DNA of 15,522 nucleotides from Saprospiraceae bacterium (GCA_020528935.1 JAJDFU010000596.1:1-15522), one strand, 5' to 3'; numbered from the stretch's first letter, positions 7,482-14,889 are shown. Made by a program: numbers and translations. Notes: generated by a model from the letters alone, not told the origin.

Positions 7482-8612
7482 ATGGTTTGCGGAAGATATA
7501 AGCAGTCCGGTATCCTCCTCGGTACCATCCTGCTTCTCCTTTCCGGCTGCCGATCCGGCCGCCAGGCCGGAGTAGGTGGCGAGCGCTTTTTTCTGCCTTC
7601 TCGTGCCGCCCTGGTGCACAAGTACTACCTCCATTACCGCTCTGCAGACGGCCAGCAAAACTGGACCGATATTCGATATTTCCGGTATAGGATAATGCCC
7701 TCCGGCCAGCTCGAGCAGATCACTTATGGACCGGGCCTGGAAGAAAACGGTCGCATTCGATTTGCGGTAGAAGCAGATGGCCTTCGCCTGCTGGAGCAGG
7801 TGGTGCGTTGGCAAGGCGAATTGCTGCGGGTGGAGGTCCGCGAACCGCAGTATCTGAGCTGGCAGGCTGATTCGGCTGTGCTAAGCACCTTCACCAGCTA
7901 TCCCGGCGGTATCACCGAGAGCGCAGAGCGCGTGCAGCTTCAGGTGAGGGACAGCCTGGTGCGAGACCGCCCGGCCAGGGTGTTTTCATTCTTCGACCAA
8001 CGAAAGTATCGATATGCCGATGGCACCGAGCGCCTGGCTCTGAGCCGGACGCAGGAGGTCTATGTCCGGGATATGGGCTTGTTCAGCACGGCATTCAAAA
8101 GCGAGCGCGGTACAGTACAGCTCGAACTGGTCGAGCAGATGAAGATGGAAGACTGGAATGCGCTGGTGGCCGATGTTCCCTCCCGGGTCGCCTACATCGA
8201 TCCCGAGGAGCGGTTGGATGTGGTCTCGACCTTCCAGCCCTGCGAGGATCCCGATCGCATCGCGGATTATTACAACGGCGATCCGGATGCGGGCCTGGTG
8301 GGAGGTAAGCGAGCATTTCAGGCACTTTTCGGGGAAAGACTGGATGAAGGCCTGCTGCAGGGCCAGTCCGGCTACCTGACCTTTCGTTTTGTGATCAACT
8401 GCCGGGGCGAGGCCGGCTGGTTCATCACCGAATCGGCTGATCTGGATTTCCGCTCCAAGCATTTTCCGGAACCGCTGGTACGGCACATCCTGAGCATTTT
8501 GCAAGGGGCCGGCCCCTGGCGGGCTACCGTGGTTAATGGCCAAAAGCGGGATGCCTACGCCTATGTAACACTAAAGCTGAAGAATGGTAAACTGGTGGAA
8601 ATACTGCCTTAG
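7482..8612 (+). CDS. Lipoprotein with TonB-C-like C-terminal domain
   Basis: 376 residues. Residues 1-23 form a lipoprotein signal with lipobox LSGC (Cys23), so the mature protein should be anchored in an envelope membrane. The middle part (about 35-250) is rich in beta strands and unassigned. Residues 296-368, with GYLTFRFVINCRGEAGWF at the start and a late PW-x-x-x-x-x-NG-x-x-x-x-A element, resemble the TonB C-terminal fold that Bacteroidota often attach to envelope proteins. There is no N-terminal membrane anchor of the true TonB kind, so an energy-coupling role is not implied. The reading frame overlaps the following lipoprotein gene by 29 bases, which points to translational coupling and a shared task. 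The start is supported by the complete signal sequence. Confidence 0.8.
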   Translation: MVCGRYKQSGILLGTILLLLSGCRSGRQAGVGGERFFLPSRAALVHKYYLHYRSADGQQNWTDIRYFRYRIMPSGQLEQITYGPGLEENGRIRFAVEADGLRLLEQVVRWQGELLRVEVREPQYLSWQADSAVLSTFTSYPGGITESAERVQLQVRDSLVRDRPARVFSFFDQRKYRYADGTERLALSRTQEVYVRDMGLFSTAFKSERGTVQLELVEQMKMEDWNALVADVPSRVAYIDPEERLDVVSTFQPCEDPDRIADYYNGDPDAGLVGGKRAFQALFGERLDEGLLQGQSGYLTFRFVINCRGEAGWFITESADLDFRSKHFPEPLVRHILSILQGAGPWRATVVNGQKRDAYAYVTLKLKNGKLVEILP

Positions 8613-9450
8613 TGCCTGCTTGTTGGGCCTGCTTGCAAGCGGCTGCCTGCGGCAAAAACCCGATCTGTATCGAAGGTCGTTCAGCCCGGAGGAGCAGCGG
8701 GATCTCGCTCGGCGGCTGGAGCAAAGCGTGCACTACAATTACTACCAGGGCTCGCCGGCCGAGCAGATGATCCTGCGCGAGGCCCTGCGCTATGATTCCT
8801 CCTTTGCCGATATCCATCGCGAGCTGGGCGTGCCCTACCTCAAGCGGGGTATCGCTCCCGGCTTCTGGAAATACTACGCCCGGGCGGCCGACCTGGACCC
8901 CTTGCGCTGGACCGGCTGGCGGGGCTACCTCTTCCTCTATTTTTACCGGGACTACGAGCGGGCCCTGGCCGATTTCAACGCCCTGGACACCCTCAGCCCG
9001 GATATTGTGGACTATCCTCAGTCGCAGAGCGTGGATTTCATGCGTGGCATCTGCTACTTGCAACTGGACCAATACGAAGACGCCATCCGCTTTTTCCGCA
9101 AGCACATCGCCCATGAAAGCGAGCTCAGCGGAGGAGCGAAGTACATCGAGCCCCAGACCTTCCTCTTCCTCGGGCTGGCCCATCTGGGGCAGCGAGATAC
9201 CCTGCAGGCCGTGCAGGTCTTCGAACGGGGGCACGAACTGAGCCCCGAGAATGCCGACCTGCTCTACTGGCTCGCCCGCATGGACCTGGCCGCCGGTCGC
9301 CGGGAGCAGGCCCGGAGGCGGCTGGAACAGGCCAAACGCCAGCTTGGCGAAGGCTATGTCAACCGCCGGGCGTATGTCGAGGAGTTTTACCAGACCTACG
9401 AGGCGGACCTGGAAGCGCTGGGGGATGTGTTAGCGGGGAAAACTCACTGA
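8584..9450 (+). CDS. TPR-repeat lipoprotein
   Basis: 288 residues. A lipoprotein signal with lipobox ASGC (Cys21) starts the protein. The rest is mostly alpha-helical with TPR-type helix pairs: about residues 57-105, 107-140, FMRGICYLQLDQYEDAIRFF (about 149-168), TFLFLGLAHLGQRDTLQAVQVF (about 186-207) and ADLLYWLARMDLAAGRREQA (about 221-240). TPR units usually bind partner proteins, so a scaffolding role in the envelope is likely, possibly with the overlapping upstream lipoprotein. ATG at 8584 is chosen because it gives the complete signal peptide. This is the last GC-rich gene before base composition drops. Confidence 0.85.
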   Translation: MVNWWKYCLSACLLGLLASGCLRQKPDLYRRSFSPEEQRDLARRLEQSVHYNYYQGSPAEQMILREALRYDSSFADIHRELGVPYLKRGIAPGFWKYYARAADLDPLRWTGWRGYLFLYFYRDYERALADFNALDTLSPDIVDYPQSQSVDFMRGICYLQLDQYEDAIRFFRKHIAHESELSGGAKYIEPQTFLFLGLAHLGQRDTLQAVQVFERGHELSPENADLLYWLARMDLAAGRREQARRRLEQAKRQLGEGYVNRRAYVEEFYQTYEADLEALGDVLAGKTH

Positions 9451-9501
9451 ATTTTCCGCCCAAAGGACCGACAAATTACAAGATGTTGAAAATCAAATAA
9501 T

Positions 9502-9526
9502 TAAGAATGAGCCAGTCTCGTTCTTA
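9502..9526 (-). terminator. Hairpin terminator of the five-gene operon
   Basis: TAAGAATGAG (9502-9511) pairs with CTCGTTCTTA (9517-9526), ten pairs with one wobble, around a 5-base loop. On the minus strand the stem is followed by a T-rich stretch (AATTATTTGATTTT), as expected for an intrinsic terminator. It lies about 118 bases past the stop of the last operon gene and could also stop the convergent lipoprotein transcript. Confidence 0.55.
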
Positions 9527-9554
9527 TACGGGTTCCAGGACAAAATATGCTTTG

Positions 9555-9582
9555 GAGAAAGGTCATTCTATCCTGAAAACCG
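9555..9582 (+). repeat. Direct repeat, left copy
   Basis: A 28-base segment beginning GAGAAAGG and ending ACCG, repeated in the same orientation at 14729-14756 with 24 of 28 positions identical. The two copies bracket the five-gene operon. They may be old insertion boundaries or members of a dispersed repeat. Confidence 0.55.
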
Positions 9583-9643
9583 CATGAGCTTCTTGCTGAA
9601 TTGAGATGAAGGTTGGGTATTTGCTCATTGGATATGGTAGAAC

Positions 9644-10732
9644 TCAAATGAACGCATACTCCAAATAGTACGACTCTGGTCGTTTTGATTTCAAGAGCCC
9701 TTCATATTCTTCCGTAAGTCCACTGAGTACGGGTATATTCACATTGGTAAAATGGAGATACTTTTTCATCAGCCGATTTCTCTTATCCCCGTTCGGAATG
9801 CCTGTTAAAACCAAATTGTATTCCCGGTATTTTTTTCGTACATAGAAGAGTAGTTGGTCGAATGCGGCTTCCTGTCCGGGGAGTGCAAGGGGAAGCAAGG
9901 AGTACAAGTTGTGCAAACTTCCTCCTGCTTTAGGAAAGGGAGCCAGTTTTCCCAGTGCCAAGAGTGTGTTTACTGGTCTTAGTAGCCATTGCTCTGTCTT
10001 TCCATATTGAATTACCACCGAACGTTTTGCTGCGGAAACATCCCATGTCCCGAGAGATGCTGCTATTCGGCCCGATTTATCTCGAGCCAGATAAATTTCA
10101 ATTGCAGAAGATGTTTTTAAACTTCGCAGCAAGTCGGTTGGGATGACCGGATAAAACGCTTTGTCTTCCATATTTTCTTCGAAAAAGGCCAGGAATTCAT
10201 CCCATTGATCGTCTTCTAATGCGTGTATTTCATACCCAGAACTGAAAAAGATACTGGGCAGTAAAGGATACACGATGCCCTGAACCAGAAACCGATCCAA
10301 CATCGTTATTTCCGCATAGAACTGCTTTATGTACTGTTGAATTTTCTTGTTCTGCGCATTTACCAGAGTATATCCCCATTTGGCACCGTTGCGGACTCCG
10401 TATGCTTTTGCTTCCTCAATGAGCGCATTGATCACTCCTTTGCGTCGCCATTCTTTTCGGATTCCACCCAATGGCAAATGCATGCCTGTGCTTTGTTCAC
10501 CAAAAAGGAAAAAGGAAGGCAGACATACTTCTAAAAAACCGAGGATTTCCTCATTTGCTGAAGCGACGAAGATCTGAAACGGATCACCAAGCATTTTATC
10601 AAAAGCGGTAAAATCAGGCGACCGGTCAATACCCAGTCTTACTCTTGCCGGGATGCCCAGGTTTTTAGCAATAGCCAGAATTCTTGGATTATCGACCTCT
10701 GGTTGATATGTGCGAATTTCGAAGGTGGCCAT
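9644..10732 (-). CDS. GNAT-family N-acyltransferase, large form
   Basis: 362 residues. The first half carries the acyl-CoA binding motif A of the GNAT fold, GGIRKEWRRKGVINAL (residues 89-104), in which the R-x-x-G core would hold the CoA pyrophosphate. It is followed by the expected NAQNKKIQQYIKQF helix (125-138). The second half (about 165-362) has strands and helices compatible with a second, degenerate GNAT domain but no clear motif A, so the tandem arrangement is inference. The family transfers an acyl group from acyl-CoA to an amine; substrate and chain length are not readable. It is the last gene of the operon, 21 bases after the end of the extended frame of the gene before it. Confidence 0.75.
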   Translation of the reverse strand: MATFEIRTYQPEVDNPRILAIAKNLGIPARVRLGIDRSPDFTAFDKMLGDPFQIFVASANEEILGFLEVCLPSFFLFGEQSTGMHLPLGGIRKEWRRKGVINALIEEAKAYGVRNGAKWGYTLVNAQNKKIQQYIKQFYAEITMLDRFLVQGIVYPLLPSIFFSSGYEIHALEDDQWDEFLAFFEENMEDKAFYPVIPTDLLRSLKTSSAIEIYLARDKSGRIAASLGTWDVSAAKRSVVIQYGKTEQWLLRPVNTLLALGKLAPFPKAGGSLHNLYSLLPLALPGQEAAFDQLLFYVRKKYREYNLVLTGIPNGDKRNRLMKKYLHFTNVNIPVLSGLTEEYEGLLKSKRPESYYLEYAFI

Positions 10733-10753
10733 AATGCTCTTTCATTCAAATGT

Positions 10754-10915
10754 TTACACTTTGCCTTTACCGGTAAGCCTTTGCCTTAGTTTGCGTATAA
10801 ACCACCAGGTAGAACGAAGTAAGGACCGGACATCGACCTGGCCGACCTGGATAAATTCGTCGCCTTTTTTGTAGTTTAAAATAGTTTGACACCAAGCGTT
10901 ACAGGCATCGATCCG
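10754..10915 (-). pseudogene. In-frame continuation after the stop of the upstream GNAT gene
   Basis: Immediately after the TAA at 10916-10918 the same frame continues for 53 codons to TAA at 10754-10756. It begins RIDACNAWCQTILNYKKGDE, contains a hydrophobic and basic helix, LLRSTWWFIRKLRQRL, and ends GKGKV. It reads like genuine protein, fills an otherwise empty 183-base gap and ends 21 bases before the next start codon. It is best explained as the C-terminus of the upstream protein cut off by a nonsense change. Confidence 0.6.
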
Positions 10916-11578
10916 TTATTTCGCGGTGTCGGCAAAACTAAACATCAGGCTGTGCGATGCACCTAACGAGCTTTCCCTGATCACAAAAAACTTTTCATCA
11001 AAGTAGGCTTTTTTGTAAATGCCTATCTCGTGACCATGGTCGTAAAAAAAACACCGGGCTATAGCCAGGTGAATCGGAGTGAATACCTCGTTCCTTTCTG
11101 GTAAATAATGTGGATACACGCTGGTAAAACTATCGGCTACAGAGCCGAAGATCACTGGCTCCATAGTAGTGCTGGTGATCCAAAAAGCCCGTAGAAAGCG
11201 GCGAAGTAAAATTTTGAGGAGTGGTTGGTGATAGAGCCAGTAAGCAAGCTTTTTCCCCTGATACTTTGGAGCAACCATCACCAAACCCAAATGGATAACA
11301 GGTAGCGGCTTTTTTCTTTCTTTCAGATTCATGGTAAGGTAAACCATTGCTGAAAACGCAACGGCCTTGTTTTCCTTTCGGTCAAAAATCACGGTGACCA
11401 AGCGGTTTCTGTAACTCGACCTATCCTTGAGGAAAACCCCATAATCCGGTATGTCACCAACCGTTTGCAGGGCAAGTTGACAAAGCTGCTCCCGTAAATC
11501 ATTCAGCTGGTCATCTGCCATCCAACTGCCCGGCCGATCATATATTTTTATATATAGGTCTTTTGTTGTTTTTTTCAT
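10916..11578 (-). CDS. GNAT-like acyltransferase, probably truncated by an in-frame stop
   Basis: 220 residues as read. VIHLGLVMVAPKYQGKKLAY (residues 94-113) has the shape of GNAT motif A: a beta strand, then the 'V-x-P-x-x-Q-G-x-x-L' turn that binds acyl-CoA. The N-terminal 80 residues and the part after 125 fit the rest of that fold more loosely. Its role is probably transfer of an acyl group within the pathway of this operon; the acceptor is unknown. The stop TAA is followed in the same frame by 53 further coding-like codons, so the full protein should be about 274 residues. Motif A is intact, so the short form might keep some activity. The JmjC gene ends 38 bases upstream. Confidence 0.7.
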   Translation of the reverse strand: MKKTTKDLYIKIYDRPGSWMADDQLNDLREQLCQLALQTVGDIPDYGVFLKDRSSYRNRLVTVIFDRKENKAVAFSAMVYLTMNLKERKKPLPVIHLGLVMVAPKYQGKKLAYWLYHQPLLKILLRRFLRAFWITSTTMEPVIFGSVADSFTSVYPHYLPERNEVFTPIHLAIARCFFYDHGHEIGIYKKAYFDEKFFVIRESSLGASHSLMFSFADTAK

Positions 11579-11616
11579 GAAGTAATTATTACTTACCGTG
11601 TTTCTTTTTGAGCGGA

Positions 11617-12516
11617 TTAGGAAATATAGTTCAGGTATGATTTATAATAGCGGAATATCCAGTCTGAGGGAAGGTTTAGAATCAGGCCAGAGGCAATCAA
11701 AAGGTTGTAGTACAAATTTTCCAATGGAGCTCCTTTCCAGATCGATGCTGTGCCTTTCCTTGCCGTTCTTGCGGTATGCCAATCGATATTAAATGATATG
11801 GCTTGTTCCAAACTGATCACTTCGTGCAGCGTGCCGGAGGGAATGAACAGAACATCACCGGGCTCTACCACTACTGTTTGAGGAGTGGCTTCCGAGAAAA
11901 GGGGGAAACGGTCAAAGTCGGGATCCTCGGCATTTACAGCTGACCAGCGCCAGCTGCGCATATAGCAATACTTTTTCTGGTGAGCCGGGATAAGAATAAA
12001 TTTTTTCCTGCCTTTGATCTGAAAGAATAGGTTGTGCGTGTAAAGCGTATCAAAGTGCAATGGCGTTTTACTACCCTTTCCACTTAGAAAAAACTGAGCG
12101 AACCTTCTGATGTGAAGGTGATACCAACGGGGGAAAAGATCGTATGGAAAGGGAGTGGTATCTTTCTCTATTTCAGGTAAAATATGAAATAGGGGTACGT
12201 CATGCATATACGGGAAGGTTCCGGGCTTTGCCTTGCCTCGGTCCAGGTCTTCTTCGTAGGTCTTTAGCATGTTAAGATATTCTCTGAAAGTTGTTGAAGA
12301 GCGATTTCCCTCAGAAACATCTCCCATCTTGATATTAACTCGGGTATCGCCCCCGACCTCAGAAAAGTATTCGGCATTCCATTTTGTGAGGGCAGGCCAT
12401 TCGGCTATGCGTCCCTTCAGTAGAACGGGAATGCCTGGCTCCACGTAGGTGTTGAAGAACTCTGCCCCATCGAGAAAGTCCTTTTCAGCAATAGAAGGAA
12501 ATAATTTTGCTGCCAT
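11617..12516 (-). CDS. JmjC/cupin_8-type Fe(II)/2-oxoglutarate oxygenase
   Basis: 299 residues from ATG at 12514-12516. The double-stranded beta-helix core carries the iron triad: H154 and D156 in TPLHFDTLYTHNLFFQIKG, and H231 in EPGDVLFIPSGTLHEV. Lys171 or Lys172, just after QIKGR, is placed to bind 2-oxoglutarate. The N-terminal part (VEPGIPVLLKGRIAEWPA, 25-42) is typical of the cupin_8/FIH-like family. These enzymes hydroxylate or oxidise proteins, amino acids or small molecules; the substrate here is unknown, and the operon suggests a metabolite. A GTG at 12595-12597 in the same frame would add 27 residues and overlap the hydroxylase gene by 37 bases; I prefer the ATG because it is preceded by an A/G-rich stretch and starts where family similarity begins. 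Confidence 0.85.
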   Translation of the reverse strand: MAAKLFPSIAEKDFLDGAEFFNTYVEPGIPVLLKGRIAEWPALTKWNAEYFSEVGGDTRVNIKMGDVSEGNRSSTTFREYLNMLKTYEEDLDRGKAKPGTFPYMHDVPLFHILPEIEKDTTPFPYDLFPRWYHLHIRRFAQFFLSGKGSKTPLHFDTLYTHNLFFQIKGRKKFILIPAHQKKYCYMRSWRWSAVNAEDPDFDRFPLFSEATPQTVVVEPGDVLFIPSGTLHEVISLEQAISFNIDWHTARTARKGTASIWKGAPLENLYYNLLIASGLILNLPSDWIFRYYKSYLNYIS

Positions 12517-12560
12517 GATTTCTTCTTTAGGAGTTAGGGGATAATTGCAGTACGGTTCAG

Positions 12561-13148
12561 TCACTTGCGGGGAAAGGAATTGAAAATACGATCCCACAGG
12601 GTGGTAGTGACGCCAAATCGTTTATTGGGCACTTCTGTATGATGGAGAATGTGGTGCTCCCAGAGCGGGGCAAGCCACTTCATTGGCGGCGGGTAATGAT
12701 GCACGGCAAAATGAATGATTGTGTACAGGCAATAGCCCAGTATGAAACCGGAGGAAAAGAGAAAAGCACTTTCTTTCATGAACAAATAGAAAAGACCCGT
12801 TAGAATCAGTAAGAAAGAATAGCCCTGAAGAATTGGAAGGAAACCGATGCCCGATTCAGTGGGTCGTTTGTGATGTAGCCCATGGGTAAACAGGAAATAG
12901 GGAATAAGCCTGATGTTCTTCTTTCTACCTGTAAGGTGATACAAGTATCGGTGGAACATGTATTCGGCAAAGGTCCAGAAAATAAATCCTCCGGCCCAGG
13001 CCGTGCATTGAGCAATTAGACTTTCTGGGTATCCAAAAAAGAAGCAGAAAAAGGCAATCCCCAAGGCCGGAATCAGATACAGTGATAGCGCTCGCATAGT
13101 AAACTTGCTGCGAGCGAAGGTTGAAAAACGCCTAGAATTTGTATTCAT
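12561..13148 (-). CDS. Fatty acid hydroxylase-superfamily membrane di-iron oxygenase
   Basis: 195 residues. It has four or five hydrophobic spans (about 19-40, 46-63, 104-124, 127-148) and the eight-histidine signature of the membrane di-iron hydroxylase and sterol desaturase superfamily: H66-x4-H71, H89-x2-HH (92-93), H146-x3-HH (150-151), and HH(165-166)-x2-HH(169-170). All clusters are intact. FGVTTTLWDRIF near the C-terminus matches the family ending. Members hydroxylate or desaturate lipids, sterols or carotenoids using O2 at the membrane face. In this operon a fatty acyl or lipid intermediate is a reasonable guess. ATG 13148 is used; a second ATG at residue 18 would leave the core unchanged. 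Confidence 0.88.
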   Translation of the reverse strand: MNTNSRRFSTFARSKFTMRALSLYLIPALGIAFFCFFFGYPESLIAQCTAWAGGFIFWTFAEYMFHRYLYHLTGRKKNIRLIPYFLFTHGLHHKRPTESGIGFLPILQGYSFLLILTGLFYLFMKESAFLFSSGFILGYCLYTIIHFAVHHYPPPMKWLAPLWEHHILHHTEVPNKRFGVTTTLWDRIFNSFPRK

Positions 13149-13258
13149 TACTTGTATTTTCGGACAGTGAAATATTTAAGAGGCAACCGGATACGCCTTC
13201 ACAGGGAGAAATTTCCCAAATGGAAACAGATAGCCCCGTCTTCTTCTTTTCCGAGTTA

Positions 13259-14665
13259 TTATGACATAGGTACATCCTCTACTTGCCGGTTTTGGGACAG
13301 GTTGGCCTGCCAATCCTGAAAGGTCTTTCTCAAAATTTCAACCGACAGATCGATCAATTCTTTCGAAAGGTTTAACGGCGGCAACAATTTTATTGTATTG
13401 TGCTGGACACCAGCCTGTTCCGTTATCAACCCATGGTTGAAAAGGAGCCGAATTAATGCTTTTGCAGCTTCGGCATTTGACCGATCCCCATCCCCAATTT
13501 CGATACCGATGAGATAGCCGCTAACCCTTATTTCTTTGACAAAGGGGAAATGGGAGAGGGACTTTTTGAGCTGCTCTTCAAAGTACGCACTGTTTTGGAG
13601 GACCTTTCCAAGTAGGTGTTCTGTTTCTATTAAATCCAGGAACTTTGCCCCCGAGGCTAAGGCTGGCACAAAACCCCGGAAAGTACCAATGTGGGAGCCA
13701 GTTGGCCAACCATCGAGTGCTTTGGAAAATATGATCCCTCCCAAAGGTGCTCCTATGCCGCTTGCAGCTTTGGAAAACGCAATGATATCAGGTTGTATTC
13801 CAAACTGCTCCATGGCGAATAAATACCCACAGCGGCCAAAGCCTGTTTGCACCTCATCTGCGATTAATAAGATATTCGATCTTTTCAAGATGGCGCTTAA
13901 AGAGGACAAAAAAACTTTTGGTAATGCTCTTACCCCACCTTCTCCCTGTATGGGTTCCAGGATTACGGCTGCATAACTCGTCTCGCAGGAAGCTAGAAGG
14001 GCTTCCAATCTGTCTAGCGCTTTATGTTCTGAACCCGGATGTGGAAATGGTAATTTTGGATACAGCGTTTCGCATTCTTGCCCGTAGTGTTCGCGGGGCA
14101 CCAGGTCGCTTACAAGAGCCGATAACCAGGTCATACCGTGATAGGATCCTTTTATGGATATGATTCCCGGTGCCTTCGTGTACCACTGGGCCAGTTTGAT
14201 GGCGGCTTCCACAGCATTGGTGCCCGTGGGGCCGGTTAAGTGGCACTTTGTATCCCAGTCCATTTTTTTCCGAAGAAGCACATGCATTTTTTCCAAAAAC
14301 CGGACCCTTGCATTGGTAGGATAGTCTAGCGCGGTTATCAAGTCCACGCTCTGGCGGCGGAATTCCTGGCTAAGGGGCTGAAAATTATGGCCCAGGATCA
14401 GCGGGCCGGCCATAGCCGCTAAGTCCAGAAAAATGTTTCCGTCTACATCCAAAACCCAGGGCCCATGAGCCTTTTGGGGTACCAATGGGAGCAATTGGGG
14501 ATAGGATACCCCGCTTGATTCCAATTGCTTCTGAAGCAAGAGTAGCTTTCCAGCATTTGATCCGGGCAAAGGGAGTTTCACGCAGGGTTTTGGGGAGGAG
14601 GAAACCCAAGCCGAGGAAATGGGCTCATTACTCGGTTGTTTTGCGTCAACTGACTTTTTCATCAT
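13259..14665 (-). CDS. Class III PLP aminotransferase, diaminobutyrate-transaminase type
   Basis: 468 residues, usual length for the class. It has the full fold-type I set: GPTGTNAVEAAIKLA (145-159), the Tyr-His pair in SYHGMT (174-179) that stacks on PLP, ILEPIQGEGGV (235-245), ADEVQTGFGR (269-278, D270 holding the pyridine nitrogen) and catalytic K299 in AFSKAASG. TGPTGTNA and the GTFRGF stretch (327-332) are features of the diaminobutyrate-2-oxoglutarate transaminase group (EctB, PvdH) rather than ornithine or GABA transaminases. It probably moves an amino group between glutamate and a semialdehyde or keto substrate. There is no ectoine synthase or acetyltransferase of EctA type here. It is the first gene of the operon; a weak Bacteroidota-like promoter (TTGAAA at 14712-14707, TACTTGG at 14691-14685, minus strand) lies upstream. 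Residues 1-35 look disordered. Confidence 0.88.
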   Translation of the reverse strand: MMKKSVDAKQPSNEPISSAWVSSSPKPCVKLPLPGSNAGKLLLLQKQLESSGVSYPQLLPLVPQKAHGPWVLDVDGNIFLDLAAMAGPLILGHNFQPLSQEFRRQSVDLITALDYPTNARVRFLEKMHVLLRKKMDWDTKCHLTGPTGTNAVEAAIKLAQWYTKAPGIISIKGSYHGMTWLSALVSDLVPREHYGQECETLYPKLPFPHPGSEHKALDRLEALLASCETSYAAVILEPIQGEGGVRALPKVFLSSLSAILKRSNILLIADEVQTGFGRCGYLFAMEQFGIQPDIIAFSKAASGIGAPLGGIIFSKALDGWPTGSHIGTFRGFVPALASGAKFLDLIETEHLLGKVLQNSAYFEEQLKKSLSHFPFVKEIRVSGYLIGIEIGDGDRSNAEAAKALIRLLFNHGLITEQAGVQHNTIKLLPPLNLSKELIDLSVEILRKTFQDWQANLSQNRQVEDVPMS

Positions 14666-14728
14666 TTGGTGTGATCCAGGTTGGCCAAGTACATTATGTT
14701 ATACTATTTCAATGATAGAATGCCAGCC

Positions 14729-14756
14729 GAGAAAGGCCATTTTATCCTTGAAACCG
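14729..14756 (+). repeat. Direct repeat, right copy
   Basis: Right-hand copy of the 28-base repeat also present at 9555-9582. It lies 64 bases upstream of the aminotransferase start codon and 133 bases past the end of polX, so it may overlap promoter-proximal DNA of the operon. Confidence 0.55.
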
Positions 14757-14889
14757 GTACGATTACTTTTTATTTCTGAAATTATGAAATTATTATCATG
14801 TATTCATTAAATGAGCACCGGTAAATGTCCTGGAAACAATTCCTTCTTGTCGTTGCAGTGGTGCTGGAAGAACGAAGAAGTGGGGGCTA

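Larger units (their letters stand above)
9451..14889. other. AT-richer gene cassette, probably acquired
   Basis: Between the TPR lipoprotein gene and polX, composition shifts. By counting, 12001-12060 has 23 G/C of 60, 10201-10260 has 25 and 11281-11340 has 24, against 35 of 60 in 2161-2220; the aminotransferase is nearer the middle (31 of 60 at 13921-13980). All five genes in it run on the minus strand. A 28-bp direct repeat (24 of 28 identical) lies near each end. No integrase, transposase or tRNA is present, so the mode of transfer cannot be read. Confidence 0.6.

Noticed and set aside
14699..14740. 13-codon minus-strand frame (MAFLGWHSIIEIV) ahead of the aminotransferase gene, as a leader peptide
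   Set aside because: Too short to support; no run of regulatory codons or attenuator pair was seen. Its first codons lie within the direct repeat, so the resemblance to the left copy has another explanation.
9451..14889. Ectoine or siderophore biosynthesis cluster
   Set aside because: Only the transaminase type fits; ectoine synthase, EctA, siderophore synthetase, decarboxylase and transporter genes are absent from the window.
9451..14889. Defence island or phage element
   Set aside because: No nuclease, helicase, methylase, toxin, integrase or phage structural gene is present; all five genes are metabolic enzyme families.
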